This document shows positions 31,613 through 40,254 of a stretch of DNA of 64,000 bases, piece by piece. Within the stretch, counting starts at the first letter, position 1. The number at the start of each line of letters is the position of its first letter. The DNA is from Stackebrandtia endophytica (GTDB lineage Bacteria; Actinomycetota; Actinomycetes; Mycobacteriales; Micromonosporaceae). The notes under the pieces were generated by a model. That model did no database searches, had not been told where the DNA came from, and saw only the letters and a list, made by a program, of their open reading frames with translations. A program made the position numbers and the translations under genes. The DNA is taken from assembly GCF_006716355.1 (NCBI RefSeq), contig NZ_VFOW01000001.1:5456001-5520000 (forward strand), in the 5' to 3' direction.

Positions 31613-32989
31613 TTGCGGAGATTCGCGATATCACTGTGTGCTTTCATCGGCACGCTTTTCGTGCTGGTTGGTTTGGGGGCTTCGGCTGCCTGGGCACAAG
31701 AAGAACAGGGCTTCAAGGGGGTATTGGAGAACAAGGACGCCGGCGACGAACCGGTGTCGGGAGTGACTCTGACCGTCTTTGACGCCGATGACAAAGAGGT
31801 GGCCTCCACCGAGAGCGCCGACGACGGGTCGTGGGAGTTGTTGGTCCCCGAACCCGGTGAGTATCGGGTCGAACTGGATGTGTCGACCCTCCCCGACGGT
31901 CTGGTCGTGCGGACCGGTCGCAACGCGACCGACCTGCTGCGAGTCGATGCCGGGAACGTTCGAAACGCGTTGTTCCCGTTGGGAACGACGGTGAATCAGC
32001 CGGACGACTCCGACACCGCCGACCCCTCCAGCCAGTCGACCACCCCCGAAGACGAATGCGTCGTCGACGAGGAGACCGGTGAGGAGATCTGCGGCGGTGG
32101 CAGTGGTGTCCTCGGCATGTGGGGCAACATCATCTACAACGGACTCCACTTCGGTCTGATCATCGGTTTGGCCGCGGTCGGCCTCTCGCTGATCTTCGGC
32201 ACGATGGGTCTGACGAACTTCTCCCACGGCGAACTGGTCACCCTCGGCGGCGCCTTCACCTACATCATCAACGTCAGTTTCGGTCTGCCGGTACTGGTCG
32301 CGTTGCCCGCGGCGGTGATCCTCGGTGGACTGTTCGGCTGGGTTCAGGACCGCTACTTCTGGGGTTGGTTGCGTCGCCGCCGAACCGGGCTGGTCACCAT
32401 GATGATCATCTCGATCGGCGTGGCTCTGATGCTGCGTTACCTCATCAACTACATCATGGGCCCCAACACCGAGCGCTACACCGACTTCGTCCGACAGTCC
32501 TCAATCGACCTGGGTCTCTTCCAGGCCACCCCCAAGAAGCTCATCGTCGATGCGATCGCGATCGTCGCCGTCGTCACCGTCGGCATCGTCTTGATGTACA
32601 CCCGGGCCGGAAAGGCAATCCGCGCGGTTGCCGACAACCCGTCGCTGGCGGCGGCCTCCGGCATCAATGTGGACCAGGTGATCCGGTGGGTATGGACCGC
32701 CGGTGGCGCCCTGGCGGCCCTGGCGGGCGCCTCGTTGGCATTGGAACGCGGCGTGAAGTTCGACATGGGCATGCAGTTGCTGTTGTTGATCTTCGCGGCG
32801 GTCGTCCTGGGTGGACTAGGTACGGCGTTCGGCGCCATCCTGGGTGCCCTCATCATCGGCGTGTTCACTCAGATTTCGACGATATGGATTGAGCCGCAAC
32901 TGAAGTACGTCGGTGGTCTCGCCGTGTTGATCGTGGTGTTGCTGATACGGCCACAGGGGATTCTGGGTCGCCGAGAGCGGATCGGATAA
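31613..32989 (+). CDS. livH: Branched-chain amino acid ABC permease LivH with exported N-terminal domain
   Basis: 458 residues from a TTG start with AGGAG 5 bases upstream. A signal peptide (LRRFAISLCAFIGTLFVLVG, cleavage near AWA-Q29) leads to an extracellular beta domain at about residues 30-125 that resembles CnaB/carboxypeptidase-regulatory folds (PVSGVTLTVFDADDKEVAST, GSWELLVPEPGEYRVEL). A Thr/Asp/Glu-rich linker with two cysteines follows, then from about residue 166 a normal LivH permease with the hallmark TNFSHGELVTLGGAF. Typical LivH has about 300 residues and lacks the front part. First gene of livHMGF. Confidence 0.9.
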   Translation: MRRFAISLCAFIGTLFVLVGLGASAAWAQEEQGFKGVLENKDAGDEPVSGVTLTVFDADDKEVASTESADDGSWELLVPEPGEYRVELDVSTLPDGLVVRTGRNATDLLRVDAGNVRNALFPLGTTVNQPDDSDTADPSSQSTTPEDECVVDEETGEEICGGGSGVLGMWGNIIYNGLHFGLIIGLAAVGLSLIFGTMGLTNFSHGELVTLGGAFTYIINVSFGLPVLVALPAAVILGGLFGWVQDRYFWGWLRRRRTGLVTMMIISIGVALMLRYLINYIMGPNTERYTDFVRQSSIDLGLFQATPKKLIVDAIAIVAVVTVGIVLMYTRAGKAIRAVADNPSLAAASGINVDQVIRWVWTAGGALAALAGASLALERGVKFDMGMQLLLLIFAAVVLGGLGTAFGAILGALIIGVFTQISTIWIEPQLKYVGGLAVLIVVLLIRPQGILGRRERIG

Positions 32990-33001
32990 GGGTATATCGC
33001 T

Positions 33002-34012
33002 GTGGATTTCATTCAGATACTTTCGAGCGCATTGCAGCAGGCCTTCGGGCCCACGATGCTGGCGTACGCGATCTGTGCGATCGGCCTGAACGTCCATTTC
33101 GGTTACGCGGGCTTGCTGAACTTCGGTCAGGCCGGCTTCGCCGCCGTCGCCGCCTACGGCCTGGCCATGGCCATCGCGGCCTTCAACATGCCGTTCTGGC
33201 TGGCGATCGCGATCGGTCTACTCGCGGCGGTGCTGTTGGCGCTGCTGTTGGGCGTCCCGACACTGCGACTGCGAGCCGATTATCTCGCGATCGTGACGAT
33301 CGCGGCAGCCGAGATCATCAGGCGATTGGCACGGTCGACGACCTTCAGCGAGCACACCGGTGGTTCCGACGGAACACGCACGGTGGGAAGTTTCAACGAC
33401 TCGTTCGTCGCCATGAACCCCTACACCTCCGGCCTGGACATCAACCTCGGTTTCATGATGATCCGGTACACCCGCTCTGACCTGTGGGTCATGACCGTCG
33501 GATGGGGACTGGTCGCCGTCTGCCTCCTGGTGATGTTCCTGGCGATGCGCAGCCCGTGGGGCCGCGTCCTCAAGGGCATCCGCGAGGACGAGCAGGCGGT
33601 GCGCAGCCTCGGAAAGAACGTCTTCGGGTTCAAGATGCAGGCCCTGGTCCTAGGTGGACTCTTCGGCGCGCTGGGAGGGTTCGTGTTCGCTCTGGGACGT
33701 GACAACGTTCAAGCCGACCTGTTCTCCACCGAGTTGACGTTCTACTGCTACGTGATGCTGATCCTGGGTGGAGCGGCCAGACTGTTCGGTCCGCTGCTGG
33801 GCGCGATGTTGTTCTGGTTCCTCTACAACTTCCTGGTCGGTGTGCTCAACGGCCTGTCGGCGCTGCAGGTCCTGCCGAGCTGGCTGCTGGCCACGACGAA
33901 GTCCGGCCCACTGGTGTACGTCCTCATGGGAGCCGGAATGGTTTTGCTGTTGATATATCGGCCACAGGGAATCCTGGGCGACAAGAGGGAGTTGAGCCTT
34001 GATGTCCGGTGA
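33002..34012 (+). CDS. livM: Branched-chain amino acid ABC permease LivM
   Basis: 336 residues, second membrane subunit of the importer for leucine, isoleucine and valine or related amino acids. About 9-10 membrane spans; family signatures NVHFGYAGLLNFGQAGFAAV near the start and GRVLKGIREDEQAVRSLGKN, the cytoplasmic coupling loop that contacts the ATPases. GTG start 12 bases after livH, in a short AT-rich gap (AAGGGTATATCGCT). Its 3' end overlaps livG by 11 bases. Confidence 0.95.
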   Translation: MDFIQILSSALQQAFGPTMLAYAICAIGLNVHFGYAGLLNFGQAGFAAVAAYGLAMAIAAFNMPFWLAIAIGLLAAVLLALLLGVPTLRLRADYLAIVTIAAAEIIRRLARSTTFSEHTGGSDGTRTVGSFNDSFVAMNPYTSGLDINLGFMMIRYTRSDLWVMTVGWGLVAVCLLVMFLAMRSPWGRVLKGIREDEQAVRSLGKNVFGFKMQALVLGGLFGALGGFVFALGRDNVQADLFSTELTFYCYVMLILGGAARLFGPLLGAMLFWFLYNFLVGVLNGLSALQVLPSWLLATTKSGPLVYVLMGAGMVLLLIYRPQGILGDKRELSLDVR

Positions 34013-34892
34013 CGAGACGGCGACCACGACCACCGCGAAGCAGCGGGCGACGGCGGCGCTGGCGGGTATCGACCCCCAGCCCGGCGTGGCGAAGTCCGAC
34101 CCGATTCTGGTCGTCGACCAGGTGACCAGAACCTTCGGTGGCCTCAAGGCCGTCGACGTGTCCCATCTGGAGGTTCAGCGAGGCGCGATCACCGCGCTGA
34201 TCGGACCCAACGGGGCTGGAAAGACCACGCTGTTCAACCTGTTGACCGGTTTCGACCGGCCGGATTCGGGAACCTGGTCCTTCGAGGGCAACTCGCTGGC
34301 GGGCCGCCGGGCCCACCAGGTCGCTCGACGCGGAATGATCCGCACCTTCCAGCTGACCAAGGCGTTGTCGCGCATGACGGTCATGGACAACATGCTGTTG
34401 GGCGCGATGGGACAGTCCGGTGAGAGTTTCTGGCGCGGCCTGATTCCGCCACTGTGGGAACGCCAGGAATCGGCCAACCGAACCCGTGCGATGGACCTGC
34501 TGACCCGGTTCAAACTCGACAAGAAGGCCGACGAATTCGCGGGCAGCCTATCCGGAGGCCAGCGAAAACTGCTGGAAATGGCACGAGCCCTGATGGCCCA
34601 CCCGACGATGGTCATGCTGGACGAGCCGATGGCAGGTGTGAACCCGGCGCTGACGCAATCGCTGTTGGGACACGTCAAGGAACTGCGTGAAGAGGGCATG
34701 ACGGTCCTGTTCGTCGAACACGACATGGACATGGTGCACGACATCAGCGACTGGGTCGTGGTCATGGGACAGGGACAGGTTATCGCCGAGGGGCCACCGG
34801 ATTCGGTCATGGCCGACTCCCGGGTCATCGACGCCTACCTGGGGCAGCAGCACGACGGTGCCGAGACCGCCGCAACCGAGGATGATGCCTGA
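34002..34892 (+). CDS. livG: Branched-chain amino acid ABC transporter ATPase LivG
   Basis: 296 residues from ATG 34002. Walker A GPNGAGKTTLFNLLTGF, Q-loop RTFQLTKALSRMTV, ABC signature LSGGQRKLLEMARALM, Walker B VMLDEPMAGVNP and switch His in LFVEHDMDMV. The DEPMAGVNP form and the roughly 40-residue insert after the Q-loop mark it as LivG rather than LivF. Overlaps livM and shares bases with livF, so the three are translationally coupled. Confidence 0.96.
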   Translation: MSGDETATTTTAKQRATAALAGIDPQPGVAKSDPILVVDQVTRTFGGLKAVDVSHLEVQRGAITALIGPNGAGKTTLFNLLTGFDRPDSGTWSFEGNSLAGRRAHQVARRGMIRTFQLTKALSRMTVMDNMLLGAMGQSGESFWRGLIPPLWERQESANRTRAMDLLTRFKLDKKADEFAGSLSGGQRKLLEMARALMAHPTMVMLDEPMAGVNPALTQSLLGHVKELREEGMTVLFVEHDMDMVHDISDWVVVMGQGQVIAEGPPDSVMADSRVIDAYLGQQHDGAETAATEDDA

Positions 34893-35740
34893 TGAGCGAA
34901 GACAACACGCAACCCGAGACCGATGCGCCGGACGACGGTCTGACCCAGACCGACCTTGAGGACGACACGGCGGGCGTTCGCCACATCGACAGGACGAAAC
35001 ATCTGGCCGAGTCGGAGGGCGCCCTGTTGGTGGCCGACGAACTCTACGCCGGGTACACCGCCGATGTGGACATTCTGCACGGTGCCGACCTGTACGCCAA
35101 GGAGGGCGAGCTGGTCGGCATCATCGGACCCAACGGGGCCGGGAAGTCGACGCTGCTGAAGTCGCTGTTCGGGATGGTCAACATCCGCACCGGAACACTG
35201 ACCCTGCGCGGTGAGGAGATCACCAACGTCAAGGCTCACGGGCTGGTTCCCCGCGGAGTCGGATACGTTCCGCAGACCAACAACGTGTTCTCCGCGTTGA
35301 CCATCGAGGAGAACCTGGAGATGGGCACGTTCCTGCGGCCCAAGCAGTTCCGTGAGCGGTTCGAGTTCGTCACCGGCCTGTTCCCGGCTCTGGCGGACCG
35401 CCGCAAGCAACGCGCCGGATCGCTGTCCGGTGGGGAACGGCAGATGGTCGCGATGTCCCGGGCGTTGATGATGAGTCCGAGCCTGCTGCTGCTGGACGAG
35501 CCGTCGGCGGGACTGTCGCCCATGATGCAGGACGAGGTGTTCCGCCAGACCAAGCAGATCAACTCCACCGGGGTCACCGTGGTCATGGTGGAGCAGAACG
35601 CTCGCCGGTGCCTCCAGATCTGTGATCGGGGCTATGTACTGGACCAGGGCCGAAACGCCTACACCGCGTCGGGTGAGGACCTGGTGAACGACCCCAAGGT
35701 GATCGAACTCTACTTGGGAACATTGGCGCGGGCGCGGTAG
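34892..35740 (+). CDS. livF: Branched-chain amino acid ABC transporter ATPase LivF
   Basis: 282 residues. Longer N-terminus than usual (about 50 acidic, unstructured residues before the ABC fold begins at GALLVADELYAGYTADVDIL). Walker A GPNGAGKSTLLKSLFGM, signature LSGGERQMVAMSRALM, Walker B LLLDEPSAGLSPMM, switch region VVMVEQNARRCL. The EQNA form is typical for LivF. ATG overlaps the livG stop (TGATG). Followed by a strong terminator; the binding protein is encoded on the other strand. Confidence 0.96.
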   Translation: MSEDNTQPETDAPDDGLTQTDLEDDTAGVRHIDRTKHLAESEGALLVADELYAGYTADVDILHGADLYAKEGELVGIIGPNGAGKSTLLKSLFGMVNIRTGTLTLRGEEITNVKAHGLVPRGVGYVPQTNNVFSALTIEENLEMGTFLRPKQFRERFEFVTGLFPALADRRKQRAGSLSGGERQMVAMSRALMMSPSLLLLDEPSAGLSPMMQDEVFRQTKQINSTGVTVVMVEQNARRCLQICDRGYVLDQGRNAYTASGEDLVNDPKVIELYLGTLARAR

Positions 35741-35750
35741 CCGGCGAGTC

Positions 35751-35788
35751 GAAGCCCCGCCCATCGCTTGTTGGATGGGCGGGGCTTC
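35751..35788. terminator. Terminator hairpin after livF
   Basis: Perfect 15-bp stem, arms 35751-35765 and 35774-35788, loop GCTTGTTG, 11 bases after the stop. Confidence 0.85.
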
Positions 35789-35831
35789 GGCCGTCCGGGG
35801 CGGCGATCGGTTCGTGTGAACCCCACACAAG

Positions 35832-35869
35832 GACGTCGCGCCCGACCGGATCCGGTCGGGCGCGACGTC
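35832..35869. terminator. 38-bp perfect palindrome, terminator of the liv binding-protein gene
   Basis: Arms of 19 bases meet without a spacer at GGATCC (35832-35850 and 35851-35869). It lies 20 bases beyond the stop of the minus-strand gene, so it probably ends that transcript. Confidence 0.75.
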
Positions 35870-35888
35870 GAGGGGTTGAACGAGGTTC

Positions 35889-37133
35889 CTACACCTGGCC
35901 TTCTCGGAAGCCGACCAGCTCGTAGGTGTTGTCGGTGCCGTATTCATAGATACCGATGCTGCCGACGGAGATGTCGCCTTCCTCGGTCCACTCGATGGGG
36001 CCGGAGAAGCCGTCGTAGTCGATGTCCTTGCCCTCGTCGAGCAGGGCCTTGCAGGCGGCGAAGTCGGTGCACTTCTCGCCGCCCTTGGTGACGTTGACCA
36101 GTTCGGCCTTGATGGCGTTGGGGTGGTCGCTGCCGGCGGCGATGGCGGCCAGCGCGGCGATGACGGTCGCGTCGTAGGACTCGGCGCTGTAGGTGAAGTC
36201 GGTCAGGTTCGGGTCGACTGCCAGCAGTTGGTCCTCGAAGTCCTGGCCGGTCTCCACGGCGGGCTTCGATCCCTTGACGCCTTCGAGCAGGCCTTCCGGC
36301 AGGTCGTCACCGTAGTTGGACAGGTTGCCGTCAACCATGTACCAACCCAGTTCGTCCGGGCCCTGGCCACCCTCGGCCAGCTGTGGAGCCAGGGTGGTGA
36401 ACTCCTCGAACGTGATCAGAACCAAGGCGTCGGCGTCGGAGGCGGCGACCTTCGAGACCTCGGCGGTGAACTCGGCGGCCTGCGGGTCGTAGACCTCTTT
36501 CAGAACGACTTCGCCGCCGGCGCCCTCGATGTTCTTGGCGACCTCGTCGGCCAATCCGGTGCCGTAGGAGTCCTGCAGAGCCAGGATCGCGACGCTGGAG
36601 TGTCCGTCGGCGATGATCTCGTCGGCGAGTACCCGGCCCTGGATGACGTCGGAGGGGGCGGTCCGGTAGTAGTACTCGGCCTTGGGGTCGGTCGTGAAGG
36701 CCGGCGAGGTGTTGGCCGGGGAGATCTGGATGATCTCGGCGTCGTTGAGTTTGGCCATGATGTTGAACGACACCGCCGAGGACGCCGCACCGATGATCAC
36801 GTCGGCACCCTCGCTGATGAGGGCGTCGGCCGACTGGTTGGCGATGTCGGTGTTCGTGTCGCCGGAGTCCTTGTGTTTGATGACGACGTCTTTGTCGAGG
36901 ACGCCCCCGGCCTCGTTGATGTGTTTGATGGCCAAGTCGACGCCGGCGAACTCGGGCGGGCCGAGGAACGCGAGGGTCCCCGTCTGGGGCAGGATCGTAC
37001 CGATGGTCAAGACACCGTCGCCTTCGGGCACGTCTCCGTCGGCACTGTCCCCGTTGCCACCGCAGGCGGTCAACGCGAGCGCGGCGACGGTGGCCGCAGC
37101 CAGTCCGCGCCAGGCGATGCGTGAGCGAAACAT
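35889..37133 (-). CDS. livK: Branched-chain amino acid ABC transporter substrate-binding lipoprotein
   Basis: 414 residues. Lipoprotein signal peptide with lipobox LTAC at Cys24 (ALALTACGG), so it is anchored on the outside of the membrane. Periplasmic-binding fold type I: GTILPQTGTLAFLGPPEFAG, IGAASSAVSFNIM, VDGNLSNYGDDLPEG. This is the Leu/Ile/Val-binding protein family (Peripla_BP_6). ATG 37133 preceded by AAGGAG. Transcribed toward livHMGF from the opposite strand and from its own promoter; no other binding protein gene is near, so it very likely serves this transporter. Ligand range cannot be read from sequence. Confidence 0.94.
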   Translation of the reverse strand: MFRSRIAWRGLAAATVAALALTACGGNGDSADGDVPEGDGVLTIGTILPQTGTLAFLGPPEFAGVDLAIKHINEAGGVLDKDVVIKHKDSGDTNTDIANQSADALISEGADVIIGAASSAVSFNIMAKLNDAEIIQISPANTSPAFTTDPKAEYYYRTAPSDVIQGRVLADEIIADGHSSVAILALQDSYGTGLADEVAKNIEGAGGEVVLKEVYDPQAAEFTAEVSKVAASDADALVLITFEEFTTLAPQLAEGGQGPDELGWYMVDGNLSNYGDDLPEGLLEGVKGSKPAVETGQDFEDQLLAVDPNLTDFTYSAESYDATVIAALAAIAAGSDHPNAIKAELVNVTKGGEKCTDFAACKALLDEGKDIDYDGFSGPIEWTEEGDISVGSIGIYEYGTDNTYELVGFREGQV

Positions 37134-37308
37134 TGAGTGGTCTCCTTGATTGGCGTTAGGCAAGCACGAGTTTCCAGCTGTGATTTGGATGACAACCTAT
37201 TACGAATGTCCATCGTCACACCAGAGCGCCACCCCTATTGAAGGCATAGAGTTATGCAGTTGTGATGATGCCTCCGGCGTCGCTGGTGGCAGTGTCGGTG
37301 GTGGCCGT

Positions 37309-37314
37309 TAGAGT
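37309..37314 (+). promoter_or_regulatory. -10 box of polA (TAGAGT)
   Basis: TAGAGT ends 8 bases before the GTG at 37323; no ribosome site, so polA may be leaderless. Confidence 0.45.
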
Positions 37315-37322
37315 CTGGTGGC

Positions 37323-40022
37323 GTGACACAGACTGTTCCTCGCTTGTTGTTGATCGACGGCCATTCGATGGCGTACCGGGCCTTCTTCGCGTTGCCGGCC
37401 GAGAATTTCTCGACGACCACCGGCCAGACCACCAACGCCGCCTACGGCTTCGCCTCGATGCTCATCAACGTGTTGCGGGACGAGGACCCCACACACGTCG
37501 CCGTCGCGTTCGACGTGTCGCGTGCTTCGTTCCGGACGGAGCAGTACCCCGAGTACAAGGAGGGTCGGGCGGCCACCCCTGACGAGTTCAAGAGCCAGAT
37601 CCCGCTGATCCAGCAGATCCTGGACGCGATGGGCGTCGGCTGGTTGACCCTGGAGGGCTATGAGGCCGACGACATCCTCGCCACGCTGGCCACCCAGGCG
37701 ACCGAGGCGGGTTTCGAAACCCTGATCTGTAGCGGCGACCGCGATGCGCTTCAGTTGGTCAACGAGCAGGTCACCGTCCTGTATCCGGTGAAGGGTGTCT
37801 CCGAGTTGAGCCGCATGACGCCGGCCGCGGTCGAGGAGAAGTACGGTGTACCGCCGCAGCGTTACCGTGACCTGGCCGCGCTGGTGGGGGAGAAGAGCGA
37901 CAACCTTCCGGGCGTTCCCGGTGTCGGACCCAAGACCGCCGCCAAGTGGATCACCGCCTACGACGGGCTTGCCGGTGTGATCGCCTCCGCCGATCAGATC
38001 AAGGGCAAGGCAGGTGAGAACCTGCGGGCGCACATGTCGGACGTGATCCGCAATGGACAGCTCAACAAGTTGGTCACCGACGTCGTTCTCGCCAAGAGCG
38101 CCGGCGAACTGCGCTGGGAGGGCTGGGACGCCACCGCCACCGCCGAGTTGTTCCAGGTGCTGGAGTTCGTCACGTTGCAGGACCGACTGCGGACGCAACT
38201 GGGGCAACGTCAGATCGGCGACATCGCGGAGGTGTCTCCGGTTCCGGTCGTCACCGCGCGACTGAAACTGCTGGGCACCGGGGAACTGGCGGCCTGGCTT
38301 AGCGAACACGCCACCGACACCACCGTCGGCCTGGCGGTGGAGGGCCGGTTCGCCGCCGGTGGCGGGGGCATCGACGCGATCGCACTGGCCGTCGAGGGCG
38401 AGGAGGCCTGGTGTGACCCGGCGGCCTTCGACGGATCCGACGAGGCCGCCTGGTTGGCGTGGTTGGCCGATGCCGACGCCGTCAAGGTCGTCCACGAGGC
38501 GAAACAACTGTTGTGGGCGGCGGCCCCGCTGGGTTGGAAGGTCGCCGGTATCACCTGTGACACCGCGCTGGCGGCCTACCTGATTCGGCCCGACCTGCGT
38601 TCCTACGGCCTCGACGTGTTGGTGGAGCGATACCTGGGACGTCAACTCGGTCCGGTCGTGGAAGAGGAGGCTCAGCCGACTCTGGTCGGACTGGACGAGT
38701 CCGGTCCCGGTGAGGCGGCGGCAACGCTGGCCCGTCGGGCCACGGCCGTGCACGATCTGGCCGCGGTTCTGGTCAAGGAATTGGAGTCTCACAACGCCGA
38801 CGAACTGTTGACCGACATGGAACTGCCGGTGCAACGGGTGCTGGCCGACATGGAGACCCGCGGTATCGCCGCCGACGTGGCACACCTGTCGGACCTGGCC
38901 GCGTCCTTCGCCGCACAGGCCGCTGAAGCGGTCACCGACGCGCACGCCGCCGTGGACCAACAGTTCAACCTGCGTTCCCCGAAACAGTTGCAGGAGATCC
39001 TGTTCGACAAACTGGGGATGCCCAAGACCAAGCGCACCAAGACCGGTTACACCACCGACGCCGAGGCGCTGGCGAGCCTGTTCGCCAAGACCGAACACCC
39101 GGTGCTGGCGGCGATCCTGCGGCACCGCGACGTCGAGAAGCTCAAGCAGACCGTCGACGGGCTGCTGGCGTCGGTGGCCGACGACGGCCGCATCCACACC
39201 ACGTTCCACCAGACGGTCGCGGCCACCGGCCGGTTGTCGTCCTCGGACCCCAACCTTCAGAACATTCCGGTGCGCACCGAGGCGGGGCGCCGCATCCGGC
39301 GCGGGTTCGTCGTCTCGCAGGGTTTCGACGCCCTGATGACCTGTGACTACAGCCAGATCGAGATGCGGATCATGGCGCACCTGTCGGCCGACGCCGGCCT
39401 GATCGAGGCGTTCAACACCGGCGAGGACCTGCACACCACGGTCGCCTCCCGCGTGTTCGGTGTCGAACCCGGCGCGGTCGACGCCGAGCAGCGACGCCGG
39501 ATCAAGGCGATGTCCTATGGGCTGGCCTACGGTTTGTCGGCCTACGGACTGTCTCAGCAGCTGGGCATCAAGCCCGAAGAGGCCCGCGGCCTCATGGACG
39601 AGTACTTCGACAGGTTCGGCGGGGTCCGCGACTATCTGCGTTCGGTGGTCGATGAGGCCCGCCGCAAGGGATACACCGAGACGATGTTCGGCCGACGCCG
39701 GTACCTGCCGGACCTGTCGAGCGACAATCGCCAGCGGCGTGAGATGGCCGAGCGGGCGGCGTTGAACGCGCCGATTCAGGGCAGCGCCGCCGACATCATG
39801 AAGATCGCGATGCTGCGTGTCGAGCGGGCGTTGGCGGACCAGGGATTGACGTCTCGACTGTTGCTCCAGGTGCACGACGAGCTGGTCCTGGAGGTGACCG
39901 GGGACGAACGTGTCGCCGTTGAATCGTTGGTGCGGGAGCAGATGTCGGCCGCCGCGACGCTGGCCGTTCCGTTGGAGGTGTCGGTCGGCTTCGGGACCGA
40001 TTGGGACACCGCTGCGCACTGA
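37323..40022 (+). CDS. polA: DNA polymerase I
   Basis: 899 residues. The 5' nuclease domain (about 1-300) is complete (LLLIDGHSMAYRAFFALP, TLEGYEADDILATLA, GDRDALQLV, GVPGVGPKTAAKWI). The middle exonuclease-like domain lacks the proofreading acids: the first motif reads GLAVEGRFAAGG and the second HEAKQL, so no 3'-5' activity is expected, as in other actinomycetes. The polymerase domain has motif A DYSQIEMRIMAH (about 674), motif B RRIKAMSYGLAYGLSAYG and motif C QVHDELVLEV (about 849). GTG start. Works in Okazaki fragment and repair synthesis. Confidence 0.97.
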   Translation: MTQTVPRLLLIDGHSMAYRAFFALPAENFSTTTGQTTNAAYGFASMLINVLRDEDPTHVAVAFDVSRASFRTEQYPEYKEGRAATPDEFKSQIPLIQQILDAMGVGWLTLEGYEADDILATLATQATEAGFETLICSGDRDALQLVNEQVTVLYPVKGVSELSRMTPAAVEEKYGVPPQRYRDLAALVGEKSDNLPGVPGVGPKTAAKWITAYDGLAGVIASADQIKGKAGENLRAHMSDVIRNGQLNKLVTDVVLAKSAGELRWEGWDATATAELFQVLEFVTLQDRLRTQLGQRQIGDIAEVSPVPVVTARLKLLGTGELAAWLSEHATDTTVGLAVEGRFAAGGGGIDAIALAVEGEEAWCDPAAFDGSDEAAWLAWLADADAVKVVHEAKQLLWAAAPLGWKVAGITCDTALAAYLIRPDLRSYGLDVLVERYLGRQLGPVVEEEAQPTLVGLDESGPGEAAATLARRATAVHDLAAVLVKELESHNADELLTDMELPVQRVLADMETRGIAADVAHLSDLAASFAAQAAEAVTDAHAAVDQQFNLRSPKQLQEILFDKLGMPKTKRTKTGYTTDAEALASLFAKTEHPVLAAILRHRDVEKLKQTVDGLLASVADDGRIHTTFHQTVAATGRLSSSDPNLQNIPVRTEAGRRIRRGFVVSQGFDALMTCDYSQIEMRIMAHLSADAGLIEAFNTGEDLHTTVASRVFGVEPGAVDAEQRRRIKAMSYGLAYGLSAYGLSQQLGIKPEEARGLMDEYFDRFGGVRDYLRSVVDEARRKGYTETMFGRRRYLPDLSSDNRQRREMAERAALNAPIQGSAADIMKIAMLRVERALADQGLTSRLLLQVHDELVLEVTGDERVAVESLVREQMSAAATLAVPLEVSVGFGTDWDTAAH

Positions 40023-40254
40023 CCGCGCCAGGGATGTCGCTCTCGGTGATGACGGGCAGGTGACGCGCGCTATAAGGGTCGGGTTGACTTTGGGTGCGAC
40101 TGCGTGTGGTAGGTGAGGACACGGTAGGCTGGTTGACGCGATCGTGGGAGCCGGTGGCCTCGGCATGGAGTAGGTCTACACCACCTGGCGGATTCAGGTG
40201 ACGGCCCCGCACTTCAGGCACGAGAGTTCACCAGTTACCGGAGCACCAACCCAC
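40023..40254 (+). promoter_or_regulatory. Leader/promoter region of rpsA
   Basis: 232 gene-free bases. TTGACT at 40084-40089 could be a -35 box and TAGGCT at 40125-40130 a -10 box of a second promoter; neither has a well-spaced partner. No strong hairpin is visible. Confidence 0.35.

Noticed and set aside
37308-40166. 952-residue open frame on the minus strand
   Set aside because: Antisense of polA, without motifs or ribosome site.
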